From: PALSA-243 sp049522755
GTDB lineage: Bacteria; Acidobacteriota; Terriglobia; Bryobacterales; Bryobacteraceae
Assembly (NCBI GenBank): GCA_049522755.1
Contig: JBEKNN010000014.1
Coordinates: 1 to 64,000, forward strand
Length of the DNA stretch: 64,000 nucleotides
Direction of reading: 5' to 3'
Shown in pieces: positions 33,132 to 41,124 of the stretch. Made by a program: the position numbers and the translations under genes. Below the pieces are notes generated by a model, which ran no database searches, was not told the origin of the DNA, and saw only the letters and a list, made by a program, of their open reading frames with translations. The stretch's first letter is position 1, and each line of letters begins with the position of its first letter.

Positions 33132-33376
33132 TCGAGTCCCAGCCGCCGCATGCCTTCTTCATGCGGGATCCCCTTGCCACCATTCCGTTTGAGCCAGTCG
33201 CGCGCTTCGGCGACGGACTGCTTTTCATCGTCGCTCTCCGGTTCGTCGTCGACGGGCGCGTTGCGGAGGGCGGCGCCTACAGGATCGACAATCGTTTCCA
33301 GCAATCCGACCAAGGCCGAGATCTGTGTTTCAGGCAGACGGTCGATCAACTCGTGGGCGTGTTCGCGGTCGCTCAT
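33128..33376 (-). CDS. Antitoxin of a RelE/ParE-type pair
   Basis: An 82-residue acidic protein (AHELIDRLPETQISALVGLL, APVDDEPESDDEKQSVAEA, WLKRNGGKGIPHEEGMRRLG) of the type that precedes RelE/ParE toxins in Acidobacteria and Planctomycetes. It would bind and neutralise the toxin and repress the operon. It overlaps the toxin gene start by four bases. Because the toxin frame is broken, the antitoxin may now be a neutral relic or may protect against related toxins. Confidence 0.8.
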   Translation of the reverse strand: MSDREHAHELIDRLPETQISALVGLLETIVDPVGAALRNAPVDDEPESDDEKQSVAEARDWLKRNGGKGIPHEEGMRRLGLD

Positions 33377-33388
33377 CTTGTTTTCTCC

Positions 33389-33547
33389 TCAGGCCGCCAG
33401 GCCCGCGACTATCCGGCCGCCTCGTGAGAGCTTCCGAATCACGTCAAGGGTGGGCTGCGACGCGCGGGCCCCGTAGCCCTGCATCTTCGTGATACCCAAC
33501 CCGAACATCTCTTCGGCATAGGGATAGCAATCAAGCGCGTTGGCCAT
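33389..33547 (-). CDS. Very small hypothetical protein
   Basis: A 52-residue reading frame (MANALDCYPYAEEMFGLGIT, then LDVIRKLSRGGRIVAGLAA) 12 bases before the antitoxin gene on the same strand. I do not recognise it. The longer frame to 33640 has no sensible N-terminus. It may be a third member of the toxin-antitoxin operon or spurious. Confidence 0.35.
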   Translation of the reverse strand: MANALDCYPYAEEMFGLGITKMQGYGARASQPTLDVIRKLSRGGRIVAGLAA

Positions 33548-33763
33548 GTTGGTCTCTGTTACGGTACTGCAAAGATGATCACATATTGATGTTAACGGGT
33601 TACAACCAAAACCCTGGAAAGGCCACAAAGGACCCTGCACCCATACGGACCGCGGATGCGGCCGCCAAACGCAACCGATCTAAATCCCGTGACGCAGCTT
33701 TGCAACTTCTTGCAGCCGAGCCAAGTACCCCCTCCGCCAATATGACTTGTAGCGCCGCAGCAA

Positions 33764-34105
33764 ATGACCGATACTAACGTTGAAGGCATGGCGAGACCCC
33801 TCATCGCACCCGAGACAGAGACCATTGAGCGCGACGATCTGGTTCCCCTCTACCGCGTCGTCCTGCTCGACGATAACGATCACACCTACGATTACGTCAT
33901 CGAGATGCTGCAGAAAATTTTCATCTTCAGCCTCGATCAGGCTTACCGGCACGCCGAAGAGGTGGACCGGTGCGGGCGAACCATTGTGATCACCTGCGAG
34001 CTGCCCGCGGCGGAGTTTGCGCGCGACCAGATCCACGCCTATGGCCCGGATTGGCGGCTGGAAAGGTCGAAAGGATCGATGTCCGCCGAGATCGAACGCG
34101 CCTGA
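33764..34105 (+). CDS. clpS: ClpS-like adaptor protein
   Basis: A 113-residue adaptor for the ClpAP protease that recognises N-degron residues. The ClpS fold is seen as YRVVLLDDNDHTYDYVIEML, HAEEVDRCGRTIVITCELPAA and AEFARDQI. The DDNDHTYDYV segment replaces the more common NDDYTPMEFV, so binding preference may differ. No clp gene is adjacent. The parvulin gene begins 18 bases after its stop. Confidence 0.82.
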   Translation: MTDTNVEGMARPLIAPETETIERDDLVPLYRVVLLDDNDHTYDYVIEMLQKIFIFSLDQAYRHAEEVDRCGRTIVITCELPAAEFARDQIHAYGPDWRLERSKGSMSAEIERA

Positions 34106-34122
34106 CGGTATCATGTAGGGAT

Positions 34123-35094
34123 ATGATGTTTTTCCGCAGTGTCCTATTATTGTGCTCAGCCGCGTGTTTGCTGGCACAGAATCCGCAACCGCCGCTCCAG
34201 TCGCTTCCACCCAAATCCAGCCCGCCGGATAAGGTGGTCAACCCGGATGGAACGATCACCATGAAAATGCCGATCGGCCAAGTCTTTGCGAAGGTCCCGC
34301 CGGAAAAGGTGATCTTGACCGTGGGCGATCTCACTATTACCGCCCAGCAGTTCGACGAAATCACGGACGCCATACAGGAACAGTACAAGGCCTTCGTCAA
34401 GGGTCCCGGGCGCAAACAGTTCGCCGACCAGCTGGTGAAGGTCCTGACGCTGGCGCAGGAGGGCAAGCGGCGCAATCTGGATGAGAAATCCGCCTTCAAA
34501 GCGCAGGTGTTGTATCAGACGTACCAAACCCTGGCAAATTTTACTTACCTGTCGATGGCCAAGGACGCGACAACCGACGATGCCGCCCTGCATGCCTACT
34601 ACGATGCGCACAAGGCCGATTTCGAACAGCTCCATGCCCGCCATATTCTGATCCGCATGAAAGGTTCGACCATACCCGTGAAGCCGGGCGAGAAGGACCT
34701 CAGCGACGAAGAGGCGCTGGCCAAGGCGCAGGATCTGGAGAAGCGGATCAAGGCCGGCGAAGACTTCAGTAAGCTGGCCGGCGCGGAATCGGACGATGCC
34801 AAGACCGCGGTCAATGGCGGCGACCTGGGAACTTTCGGCCATGGAAGCATGGTGCCCTCATTTGACGAAGCCGCGTTCAAACTGGCGACGGGCCAAGTTA
34901 GCGAGCCGGTGAAAAGCCAGTTCGGGTATCACATCATCAAGATCGAAAGCAAAGAGACGAAAAGCTTCGAGCAGGTGAAGCCGGAGATCGAGAAAAAGTT
35001 GGGTCCGGAAGAGGCGAAGAAAGCCCTGGAGGCGCTCGAAAAGAGCACCAAGACGGTTTACGATCCCGAGTTCTTCGGCTTGGCGAAACAGTAA
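34123..35094 (+). CDS. PpiC/parvulin-type peptidyl-prolyl isomerase, secreted
   Basis: A 323-residue protein with a signal peptide (SVLLLCSAACLLAQN). A helical SurA-like N-domain follows (VGDLTITAQQFDEI and repeated charged helices), then a parvulin domain: HARHILIRMKGS, AGEDFSKLAGAESDD, GGDLGTFGHGSMVPSFDEAA and KSQFGYHIIKIES. These are the usual parvulin signatures. It probably helps fold exported or outer-membrane proteins such as the TonB receptors here. Two adjacent ATGs (34123 and 34126) follow a TAGGG site. Confidence 0.92.
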   Translation: MMFFRSVLLLCSAACLLAQNPQPPLQSLPPKSSPPDKVVNPDGTITMKMPIGQVFAKVPPEKVILTVGDLTITAQQFDEITDAIQEQYKAFVKGPGRKQFADQLVKVLTLAQEGKRRNLDEKSAFKAQVLYQTYQTLANFTYLSMAKDATTDDAALHAYYDAHKADFEQLHARHILIRMKGSTIPVKPGEKDLSDEEALAKAQDLEKRIKAGEDFSKLAGAESDDAKTAVNGGDLGTFGHGSMVPSFDEAAFKLATGQVSEPVKSQFGYHIIKIESKETKSFEQVKPEIEKKLGPEEAKKALEALEKSTKTVYDPEFFGLAKQ

Positions 35095-35159
35095 GGTAGG
35101 GTATGCTTTAGCCTGCCCGCCGCAAGCAAGTATGGTGGAAGCGCGGCGACGGCGTTGCC

Positions 35160-35480
35160 ATGAGCGTGAAGACGCGCAAGCTCGAATTTCCGTGTCCGGT
35201 ATGCGGCTCGGGCGAGGTATTTTATACCTGCACTCCCAACTGTTGCTACAACCACGTTTGCGGCGGCTGCGGAGCCACGTTCGAGCCTGAGACCAGGAGA
35301 AAAGGCGGCACGATGGCCGGTATCGCGCCGCCCGATCCGCTGCCGGATGCAACCGATCCCACCACGGAATGCGCCGCCTGCGGCTCCACCGCCGTCTATC
35401 TGACCGACGACGGAGCCGTAGTTTGCGGCCAGTGTGGCGCCGCGCTCGAGCTCGAAATCAATGCGGTGAATCCGGCGTAG
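35160..35480 (+). CDS. Small zinc-ribbon protein
   Basis: A 106-residue cytoplasmic protein with cysteine pairs in two modules: CPVCGSG and CGGCGAT in the first 40 residues, CAACGST and CGQCGAA near the end. Each module would bind one zinc ion. The overall arrangement is that of a double zinc ribbon of unknown function, possibly nucleic-acid or protein binding. The ATG has no strong ribosome site. A short repeat (GGTAGGGTATGCTTTAGC, 35095-35112) lies in front. Confidence 0.72.
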   Translation: MSVKTRKLEFPCPVCGSGEVFYTCTPNCCYNHVCGGCGATFEPETRRKGGTMAGIAPPDPLPDATDPTTECAACGSTAVYLTDDGAVVCGQCGAALELEINAVNPA

Positions 35481-35554
35481 GGCGCGCCTGGTGGGACAGG
35501 CCTCCTGGCCTGTCTGCTGTTGCAGCGGAAACACACGCTGGGAATCGCGCCGCC

Positions 35555-36094
35555 CTACTGTTTCTTGTGCGCCGCCCGGCTGCAGGCGGTGTCGGCGCCT
35601 GTGGGGTCGATGGCGGTGTTGCCCTCCTCGATGTAGACGATCTTCCCTTCCTTATCCACCACGAACGTGGACCGGTTCGCCATGCCGTTCTGGGGCATGA
35701 GGACGCCATAAGCGGCGGCCACTTTACGGTCAAAAAAATCGCTCAATAGTGGAAATGAGGCGTTGAGCTTGGTGGCGAACTCTTTTTGGGAGGGGCTATT
35801 GTCGGTGCTGATGCCAAAAACCTTGGTTTCGTTGCCTTCAAATTTTGCAATACCAGCCTGGTATGCGGTGATTTCGCGGGTTCAACCACCGGTGAAGGCG
35901 GCGGGGAAGAACGCCAGCACTACGTTGTTCTTGCCGCGAAAGCTGGAAAGCGTGACCTTGCCGCCCTGGGTGGAGGGCAAAGTGAAGTCCGGCGCCATGT
36001 CGCCTTCCTTCAGCGTCGTGTGTGGCGGCTGGACATTCTGGGCGAAGAGACTCGCCGCGAACAGGCCGGCCGCGAGAGCAATTGGTTTCCTCAT
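35555..36094 (-). CDS. Secreted peroxiredoxin with selenocysteine (UGA) at the peroxidatic site
   Basis: A 179-residue AhpC/TSA-type peroxiredoxin with signal peptide (PIALAAGLFAASLFAQ). The conserved start of the fold, GDMAPDFTLPSTQGGKVTLS, is followed by VVLAFFPAAFTGG and then an in-frame UGA (35884-35882). Reading on in the same frame gives TREITAYQAGIAKFEGN, VFGISTDNSPSQKEF, AAYGVLMPQNGMANRSTFVV and a stop at 35555. The UGA is residue 71, exactly the peroxidatic position of PxxxTxxC, so the protein would be PAAFTGGU. A SECIS-like hairpin lies just downstream. It would reduce peroxides in the periplasm. The start at 36094 is chosen for the signal peptide. Nonsense mutation is the alternative, but the rest of the frame is intact. 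Confidence 0.87.
35847..35866 (-). promoter_or_regulatory. bSECIS-like hairpin of the peroxiredoxin gene
   Basis: On the minus strand, starting 15 nt after the UGA, GCA-UACCA-GGC-UGGUA-U-UGC folds into a 5-bp upper stem, a bulged U and a 3-bp lower stem. The three-base loop starts with G and lies 23 nt after the UGA. This fits the bacterial SECIS rules of a small G-containing apical loop about 16-37 nt downstream. Confidence 0.7.
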
Positions 36095-36167
36095 GGATTC
36101 ATCGTACCCTTTCGGGTTCCCGCCCGTGGTATGCTGAAAGTGAACATTGGTCTGTTCAAGACTTGAG

Positions 36168-36196
36168 CCCTGGAGCCTCCGGCCCCGGGGTTTTTT
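36168..36196 (+). terminator. Intrinsic terminator-like hairpin with a T6 tract
   Basis: CCCTGGAGCC-TCC-GGCCCCGGGG folds into a strong GC-rich stem with one mismatch, directly followed by TTTTTT. It points in the plus direction, although no plus-strand gene lies just upstream. It is 107 bases before the gene at 36304 and antisense to the 5-prime side of the peroxiredoxin gene. It may end a small RNA or act as an attenuator for the downstream gene. Confidence 0.6.
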
Positions 36197-36303
36197 AGTT
36201 CTAGGACTCCTCCGCATCATTTCCAACCTTTTTCGCTTGCGGTTCGGTGAAATTAAGACATAATACATGCAACGCGCTCTGCCGAACGTGTTTGGCATAG
36301 CGT

Positions 36304-37587
36304 ATGCTTGAGCCTATGGCGATGTACACGTCATCGTCGGTATGCAGTTCTCTCCGCACCTTGGCGGTTCCTCTTTGCGCGGCAATCTGTACGGCCGCTT
36401 TCCTTCCGGCTCAAGACCTGATGCAGCCATCAACGCCCGGAGGCGTGGTTCGCCTGTTCGGTTCGGATACGGCGATCCTTGAGGCGCAGGATACGCGCAA
36501 AGATCTTCCTTGTACGGTGACGCCCGTCACCAAGCCGTCGCTGGGTTTCGACATGAAATTCCACGCCGGTTACGACGTCCAGGTGCCGCTCAAAGAGCTT
36601 GCAGGCGCTGAAAACCAGCTCACCATGGTGTTTCGCGTGACGCCGGACGCTCACGCGGATTCTCCCATTTTCTTCAAGCAGCACTACGCGGTGCCGGCCA
36701 TCGATGAAAACGCCGGCGGGCCAGCCTACCTGCAAGGCCTCTTTAGCGTGGGCGAAGGCAAATATCATGTGGATTGGCTGATGCGCGACCGGTCGGAACG
36801 CGTTTGCTCGTCGCATTGGGATGTTGAGGCCAGCCTCGCCCCCAGAGACAAGCCGATGGTGCTCGATATTTCGCCGGCCGCGGTTCAGCCCGTAGATGCC
36901 GAGCCGTTCAAGGAAGAAGCGCCGGTGGAGCGCGAGAAGAGCGCGCCGCCTCTGAACGTCAAGGTGATGATGAATTTCGCGCCGCAGGCCGATGGCGCCT
37001 CGACCCTGCAGCCCATGGATACTTCCGCGCTGCTTTCCATTCTGCGCAGCATCGCGCGCGACCCGCGGATCGGGACGTTCTCGATTGTCGCCTACAACAT
37101 GCAGGAGCAAAAAGTATTCTACCGGCAGGAGAGCGCCGGGCACATCGATTTTCCCGCGCTGGGGCAGGCGGTGACGTCGCTCAATCTGGGAACCGTGGAC
37201 CTCAAACGGTTAAGCCAGAAGCACGGCGACGCAGAGTTTCTCTCCAAGTTGATCGCCTCCGAAGTGAAGGAACCCAAGGACGAAAAGAAGCAGCCCGATG
37301 CGGTAATTTTCGCCGGCCCGAAAATAATGCTCGACGACGGGCTTCCTCCTGAAACCCTAAAGCAGTTGGCAGACGTCAAATTCCCAGTGTTCTATATGAA
37401 CTACAATCTCAACCCGGTGGCCAATCCCTGGAGGGACGCGATCGGCACGGCGGTGAAAGCGCTCAAGGGCGCCGAATTCACCATCGCCCGGCCGCGCGAC
37501 CTGTTTTTCTCATGGAGCGACATTATGGGCAGGATTGTGAAATCCAAATTCGGGAGAACGGGAAGCGCCAACGGCTCCTCGCAATAG
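36304..37587 (+). CDS. Exported hypothetical protein of acidobacterial type
   Basis: A 427-residue protein with a signal peptide (LAVPLCAAICTAAFLPAQD; the ATG at 36322 is an alternative start). No known domain was recognised. The first half is beta-rich (SLGFDMKFHAGYDVQVPLKE, LTMVFRVTPDAHADSPIFF). The second half has an alternating strand-helix pattern (ALLSILRSIARDPRIGTFSI, DAVIFAGPKIMLDDGLPPET, FPVFYMNYNLNPVANPWRD) that resembles a degenerate VWFA-like fold. It is three bases before a methyltransferase gene, so the two are co-transcribed. Function unknown. Confidence 0.8.
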   Translation: MLEPMAMYTSSSVCSSLRTLAVPLCAAICTAAFLPAQDLMQPSTPGGVVRLFGSDTAILEAQDTRKDLPCTVTPVTKPSLGFDMKFHAGYDVQVPLKELAGAENQLTMVFRVTPDAHADSPIFFKQHYAVPAIDENAGGPAYLQGLFSVGEGKYHVDWLMRDRSERVCSSHWDVEASLAPRDKPMVLDISPAAVQPVDAEPFKEEAPVEREKSAPPLNVKVMMNFAPQADGASTLQPMDTSALLSILRSIARDPRIGTFSIVAYNMQEQKVFYRQESAGHIDFPALGQAVTSLNLGTVDLKRLSQKHGDAEFLSKLIASEVKEPKDEKKQPDAVIFAGPKIMLDDGLPPETLKQLADVKFPVFYMNYNLNPVANPWRDAIGTAVKALKGAEFTIARPRDLFFSWSDIMGRIVKSKFGRTGSANGSSQ

Positions 37588-37590
37588 TCC

Positions 37591-38136
37591 ATGCGGCCAC
37601 TCCAATTCGCGGTCCTGCTGGCAGCCTGCCTGCCCGCCCACTCCCAAAAGCTCAACCCCATGGAGAATCTGGCGCCGGACATTCCCACGCCGCAATCCGT
37701 GGTTCAGAGGATGCTTGAGGCGGGCCGCGTCAAACCCGGTGAGACAGTCTACGATCTGGGCAGCGGCGATGGCCGCATCGTGATCACCGCGGCGCAAATG
37801 TTTGGCGCCAGGGCGGTGGGCGTCGAGCTGCGCCCCGACCTTTGCGAGAAGGCCAGGGAGCGGGTGAAGTCGCTCGGGCTTGAGGACAAGGTCTCGATTG
37901 TGGAAGGCAACGCTCTGCACGTGGATTTGAGCGCCGCCGACGTAGTTACCATGTACTTTTTGACCAGTTCCAACGAGCGTCTGCGGCCAAATCTCGAGCA
38001 TTGGCTCAAGCCGGGGTCGCGCGTGGTTTCGAACCAGTTTCCGGTCAAGGGCTGGAAGCCATCGCAAATAGTGCGGGTGAAGGCCGGCTCCATGGAACAC
38101 ACGATCTACGTCTACGAGGTCGGGAATACCAAGTAA
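37591..38136 (+). CDS. SAM-dependent methyltransferase with an N-terminal signal-like peptide
   Basis: A 181-residue class I methyltransferase. Motif I is VYDLGSGDGRIVITAA, followed by GVELRPDLCEKARERVKSLG and the later ADVVTMYFLTSSNERLRPNL. The N-terminus (LQFAVLLAACLPAHSQ) reads as a cleavable signal peptide, which is odd for an enzyme needing cytoplasmic S-adenosylmethionine. Translation from Met24 (MENLAPDIPTP) would give a cytoplasmic form. The substrate is unknown. It follows the exported protein gene by three bases. Confidence 0.85.
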   Translation: MRPLQFAVLLAACLPAHSQKLNPMENLAPDIPTPQSVVQRMLEAGRVKPGETVYDLGSGDGRIVITAAQMFGARAVGVELRPDLCEKARERVKSLGLEDKVSIVEGNALHVDLSAADVVTMYFLTSSNERLRPNLEHWLKPGSRVVSNQFPVKGWKPSQIVRVKAGSMEHTIYVYEVGNTK

Positions 38137-38140
38137 GCGC

Positions 38141-38166
38141 GTGTGGCGCGGGGCTCATGGCCTGCG
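38141..38166 (+). repeat. Dispersed repeat GTGGCGCGG..CATGGCCTGCG
   Basis: GTGTGGCGCGGGGCTCATGG followed by CCTGCG matches the repeat within 27055-27127 and, reversed, the one near 19376. A CCCGAGC-GCTCTTAGC-GCTCGGG-type hairpin follows at 38170-38196. Confidence 0.55.
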
Positions 38167-38383
38167 GTGTCCCGAGCCGCTCTTAGCGCTCGGGTCTGAG
38201 TTGGTCCCGCCACACGACTTTCGCCTCAACGGCCCCGCGCCAAATTCTCGGGCGGACCGTCCAAGCGGCTGAGCCAATGTCTGGCAAAGTACTTAATCCG
38301 CAATTGGCGAAAGCGCCAGGCAGCCATTATGGCCAATTTACTTTACTTTCATACTTCATGAATGTTAGGCTAAGTGTCTCATA

Positions 38384-39688
38384 ATGCGTACAGTTGACTT
38401 GATCCATCGGAAACGCGATGGCGAAGAACTCGCTCCTGAAGAAATCGAATTTCTCATCGGAGGCTACACCAACGGCGAGATTCCCGACTATCAAATGTCG
38501 GCCTTTCTGATGGCCGTCTTCTTTTCGGGGATGTCCGACCGCGAGGTCAGCCGCCTCACGGAATGCATGCTGCGCTCCGGCGATACGGTGGATCTGTCTT
38601 CGGTGCCCGGCGTCAAAGTGGACAAGCATTCCACCGGCGGCGTGGGCGATAAGACCAGCTTCATCGTCGCGCCCCTGGCTGCTGCGGCGGGCGTGGTGGT
38701 GCCGATGATGTCGGGCCGCGCACTGGGCCACACCGGCGGCACGCTCGACAAGCTGGAATCCATTCCCGGCTTCCGCACGGATCTCACCGCCGAGGAATTC
38801 ACCGCGCAGCTGGCGCAGCACGGCTTGGCCTTCATCGGCCAGACGGACCGGCTGGCTCCGGCCGATCGCAAACTCTATGCGCTGCGCGACGTCACTGGCA
38901 CGGTGGAATCCATTCCGCTGATTTCGTCGTCCATCATGTCGAAGAAGTTGGCCGAAGGCGTGGACGCGCTGGTGCTCGACGTCAAGGTGGGCAACGGCGC
39001 CTTCATGAAGAAGCAGGTGGATGCGCGCCGCCTCGCGCAAACCATGGTAGGCATCGGCCGGCGCCTGGATAAGAAGGTTCAGGCGCTCATCACCGACATG
39101 AATCAGCCGCTGGGTTACGCCATCGGCAATGCCCTCGAAATCATGGAAGCGTCGCAGACGCTGCAGAACGCCGGGCCGGCCGACCTCACCAAGCTGTCCC
39201 TGGAACTGGCCGCGCGCATGATTTTCCTGGGTAAGAAAGCCGCCACGCTGGAGGAAGCGCGCCTCACCGCCGAAAAACATCTCGTGGATGGCTCGGCATA
39301 CCTCAAACTCAAGCAGGTGGTGGCGGCGCAGGGCGGCAATCCGCAGGCCCTCGATAAGTTCGAGCTGCTGCCGAACGCCACCGGGATGCGCGAAATCACC
39401 TCGCCGCGCGCCGGGTATGTGAGCACCATTTACGCCGAAGATATCGGCGTGGCCTCGAATATGATCGGCGCCGGGCGCGACAAGAAAGAGGACACCATCG
39501 ACCCGGCCGTGGGCATCATCCTCGAAGTGAAGGTGGGGGAAAAGGTGGATGCCGGCTCCATCCTTTGCCGCCTGTATTACACCAAGGAAGACCACGTCGA
39601 GGAAGCCGCCAACCGGGTGGAGGATGCGTTCCGCATCTCGGCGCAGAAGCCAAGTGAGCGCGAGCTCATTCTGGAAGTCGTGGGGTAA
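38384..39688 (+). CDS. deoA: Thymidine / pyrimidine-nucleoside phosphorylase
   Basis: A 434-residue enzyme that splits pyrimidine nucleosides with phosphate into base and (deoxy)ribose-1-phosphate. It has the family opening VDLIHRKRDGEELAPEEIEF, the phosphate region KVDKHSTGGVGDKTS and the signature SGRALGHTGGTLDKLESIPG at 110-129. The C-terminal domain ends in RISAQKPSERELILEVVG. DeoA and Pdp cannot be separated by eye; the length fits both. It is the first gene of a nucleoside operon and its stop overlaps nupC (TAATG). Confidence 0.93.
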   Translation: MRTVDLIHRKRDGEELAPEEIEFLIGGYTNGEIPDYQMSAFLMAVFFSGMSDREVSRLTECMLRSGDTVDLSSVPGVKVDKHSTGGVGDKTSFIVAPLAAAAGVVVPMMSGRALGHTGGTLDKLESIPGFRTDLTAEEFTAQLAQHGLAFIGQTDRLAPADRKLYALRDVTGTVESIPLISSSIMSKKLAEGVDALVLDVKVGNGAFMKKQVDARRLAQTMVGIGRRLDKKVQALITDMNQPLGYAIGNALEIMEASQTLQNAGPADLTKLSLELAARMIFLGKKAATLEEARLTAEKHLVDGSAYLKLKQVVAAQGGNPQALDKFELLPNATGMREITSPRAGYVSTIYAEDIGVASNMIGAGRDKKEDTIDPAVGIILEVKVGEKVDAGSILCRLYYTKEDHVEEAANRVEDAFRISAQKPSERELILEVVG

Positions 39689-40905
39689 TGGGGCGCTTCA
39701 CGGGAGTGCTGGGCATGGCCGTGATTCTCGCCGTTGCCTGGCTGTTCTCGTCGAATAAGCGCGCCATCAAATTGCGCGTCGTCGCTTGGGGCCTCGGACT
39801 CCAGTTCGCATTCGCCATCATCGTCCTTAAGACTCCCTTCAGCCAGGTGCTCGAAACCATCAGCCGCGGCGTGAGCGCCATGTTCGGCTACACCACGGCC
39901 GGCACCACGTTCGTCTTCGGAAAGCTGGGCGAGGATAGTAAAGAAGTGGGCTTCGTCTTCGCCTTCCAGGTGCTGCCGATCATCATCTTCATCGCGTCGT
40001 TTTTCGCCATTCTCTATCACCTGGGCATCATGCAGCGGGTGGTCCGCCTGATGGCGGTCGCCATGCAGCGGGTGATGGGCGTAAGCGGCGCCGAATCGCT
40101 CAACGTGGCGGCCAGCATCTTCATGGGCCAGACCGAAGCGCCGCTCACCATCAAGCCGTTCATCGCGGGCATGACCGAATCGGAGTTGTTTACCATCATG
40201 ACCTGCGGGATGGCGCACGTTTCCGGCGCCGTCATGGCGGCGTACGTCGCGGTGGGCCACGTCGAGATACGGCATCTGCTCACGGCGGTGATCATGACGG
40301 CGCCGGCCACCATCATGCTTGCCAAAATCTTCATACCGGAAACCGGGAAGCCGGCCACGGCGGGACGCGTCGAAATCCACGTGGAAGATTCGGCGGTGAA
40401 CGTGATCGACGCGGCCGCGCAGGGAGCGGGCGACGGCCTGCGCCTGGCTTTGAACATCGCCGGCATGCTGATCGCGTTCCTGGCGCTGATCGCGATGTTC
40501 AACGGCATTTTGGGTTGGGCGCGCCATTATATAGGATGGCTGCCCATGTCGCTTGAGAGCATGTGCGGGACCATCTTCGCGCCCATCGCCTGGATTCTTG
40601 GCGTGCCGTGGCAGGACGCGCCCACGGTGGGCGGCCTCCTGGGCACGCGGTTGATCACCAACGAAATGGTAGCCTTTCAGCAGCTCGGGCCACTAAAGGA
40701 CCACATGCTGCCGCAGTCTTTCACCATCGCCACGTTCGCGCTGTGCGGGTTTGCGAACCTGAGCTCCATCGCGATACAAATCGGCGGCATTGGCGCCCTG
40801 GCGCCGAACCGCAAGTCGGATCTGGCGCGCCTGGGCCTGCGGGCGGTAGCCGCTGGGACAATGGCGAATTTCATGTCGGCGTGCATCGCCGGAATGTTCC
40901 TGTGA
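39688..40905 (+). CDS. nupC: NupC-family concentrative nucleoside transporter
   Basis: A 405-residue inner-membrane symporter with about eight to ten hydrophobic helices. CNT landmarks are VVAWGLGLQFAFAIIVLKTP, ESLNVAASIFMGQTEAPLTI (substrate-binding GQTE), ELFTIMTCGMAHVSGAVMAA and FALCGFANLSSIAIQIGGIG. It imports nucleosides with protons or sodium. Its position between deoA and the purine phosphorylase, cytidine deaminase and amidohydrolase genes makes a coherent uptake-and-breakdown operon. Confidence 0.94.
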   Translation: MGRFTGVLGMAVILAVAWLFSSNKRAIKLRVVAWGLGLQFAFAIIVLKTPFSQVLETISRGVSAMFGYTTAGTTFVFGKLGEDSKEVGFVFAFQVLPIIIFIASFFAILYHLGIMQRVVRLMAVAMQRVMGVSGAESLNVAASIFMGQTEAPLTIKPFIAGMTESELFTIMTCGMAHVSGAVMAAYVAVGHVEIRHLLTAVIMTAPATIMLAKIFIPETGKPATAGRVEIHVEDSAVNVIDAAAQGAGDGLRLALNIAGMLIAFLALIAMFNGILGWARHYIGWLPMSLESMCGTIFAPIAWILGVPWQDAPTVGGLLGTRLITNEMVAFQQLGPLKDHMLPQSFTIATFALCGFANLSSIAIQIGGIGALAPNRKSDLARLGLRAVAAGTMANFMSACIAGMFL

Positions 40906-40918
40906 TTGCAACAGGAGA

Positions 40919-41110
40919 CATGTAGTATGTGGTATGGGTAGCATGTAGCCCCTAGCATGCAGCATGTAGCATGTAGCATGTGGGCATGCAGGACGTGGCG
41001 CACGCACTCCTGCGTGCCGCGTTCACACTCCTGTGAACGCAGGTTTGTCGCGGGCACAAGACGCGTCCCCATGAGTGGGGACGCTGCAAGCACGAGTGCT
41101 CGCGCCACAA
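40919..41110. repeat. Repeat-rich gap inside the nucleoside operon
   Basis: First a GTAGCAT-type microsatellite (about 40919-40985). Then a reverse copy of the double-hairpin element (CGTGGCGCACGCACTCCTGC to GTGAACGC, 40994-41040), and a diverged copy in forward orientation (GCGTCCCCA-TGAG-TGGGGACGC, then AGCAC-GA-GTGCT and CGCGCCACAA, 41063-41110). These lie between nupC and the purine phosphorylase gene and could modulate read-through. Confidence 0.75.
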
Positions 41111-41124
41111 ATTCGTGACTCAAA

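Noticed and set aside
35555..36298. Reading the peroxiredoxin as a pseudogene split by a nonsense codon
   Set aside because: The UGA is at the peroxidatic Cys, the rest of the frame is intact, a SECIS-like hairpin follows, and two more genes in the window show the same pattern.
38327..39595. A 422-residue minus-strand frame opposite deoA
   Set aside because: It is a shadow of codon bias in the opposite frame; deoA is unmistakable and the antisense translation is His/Arg-rich with no domain.
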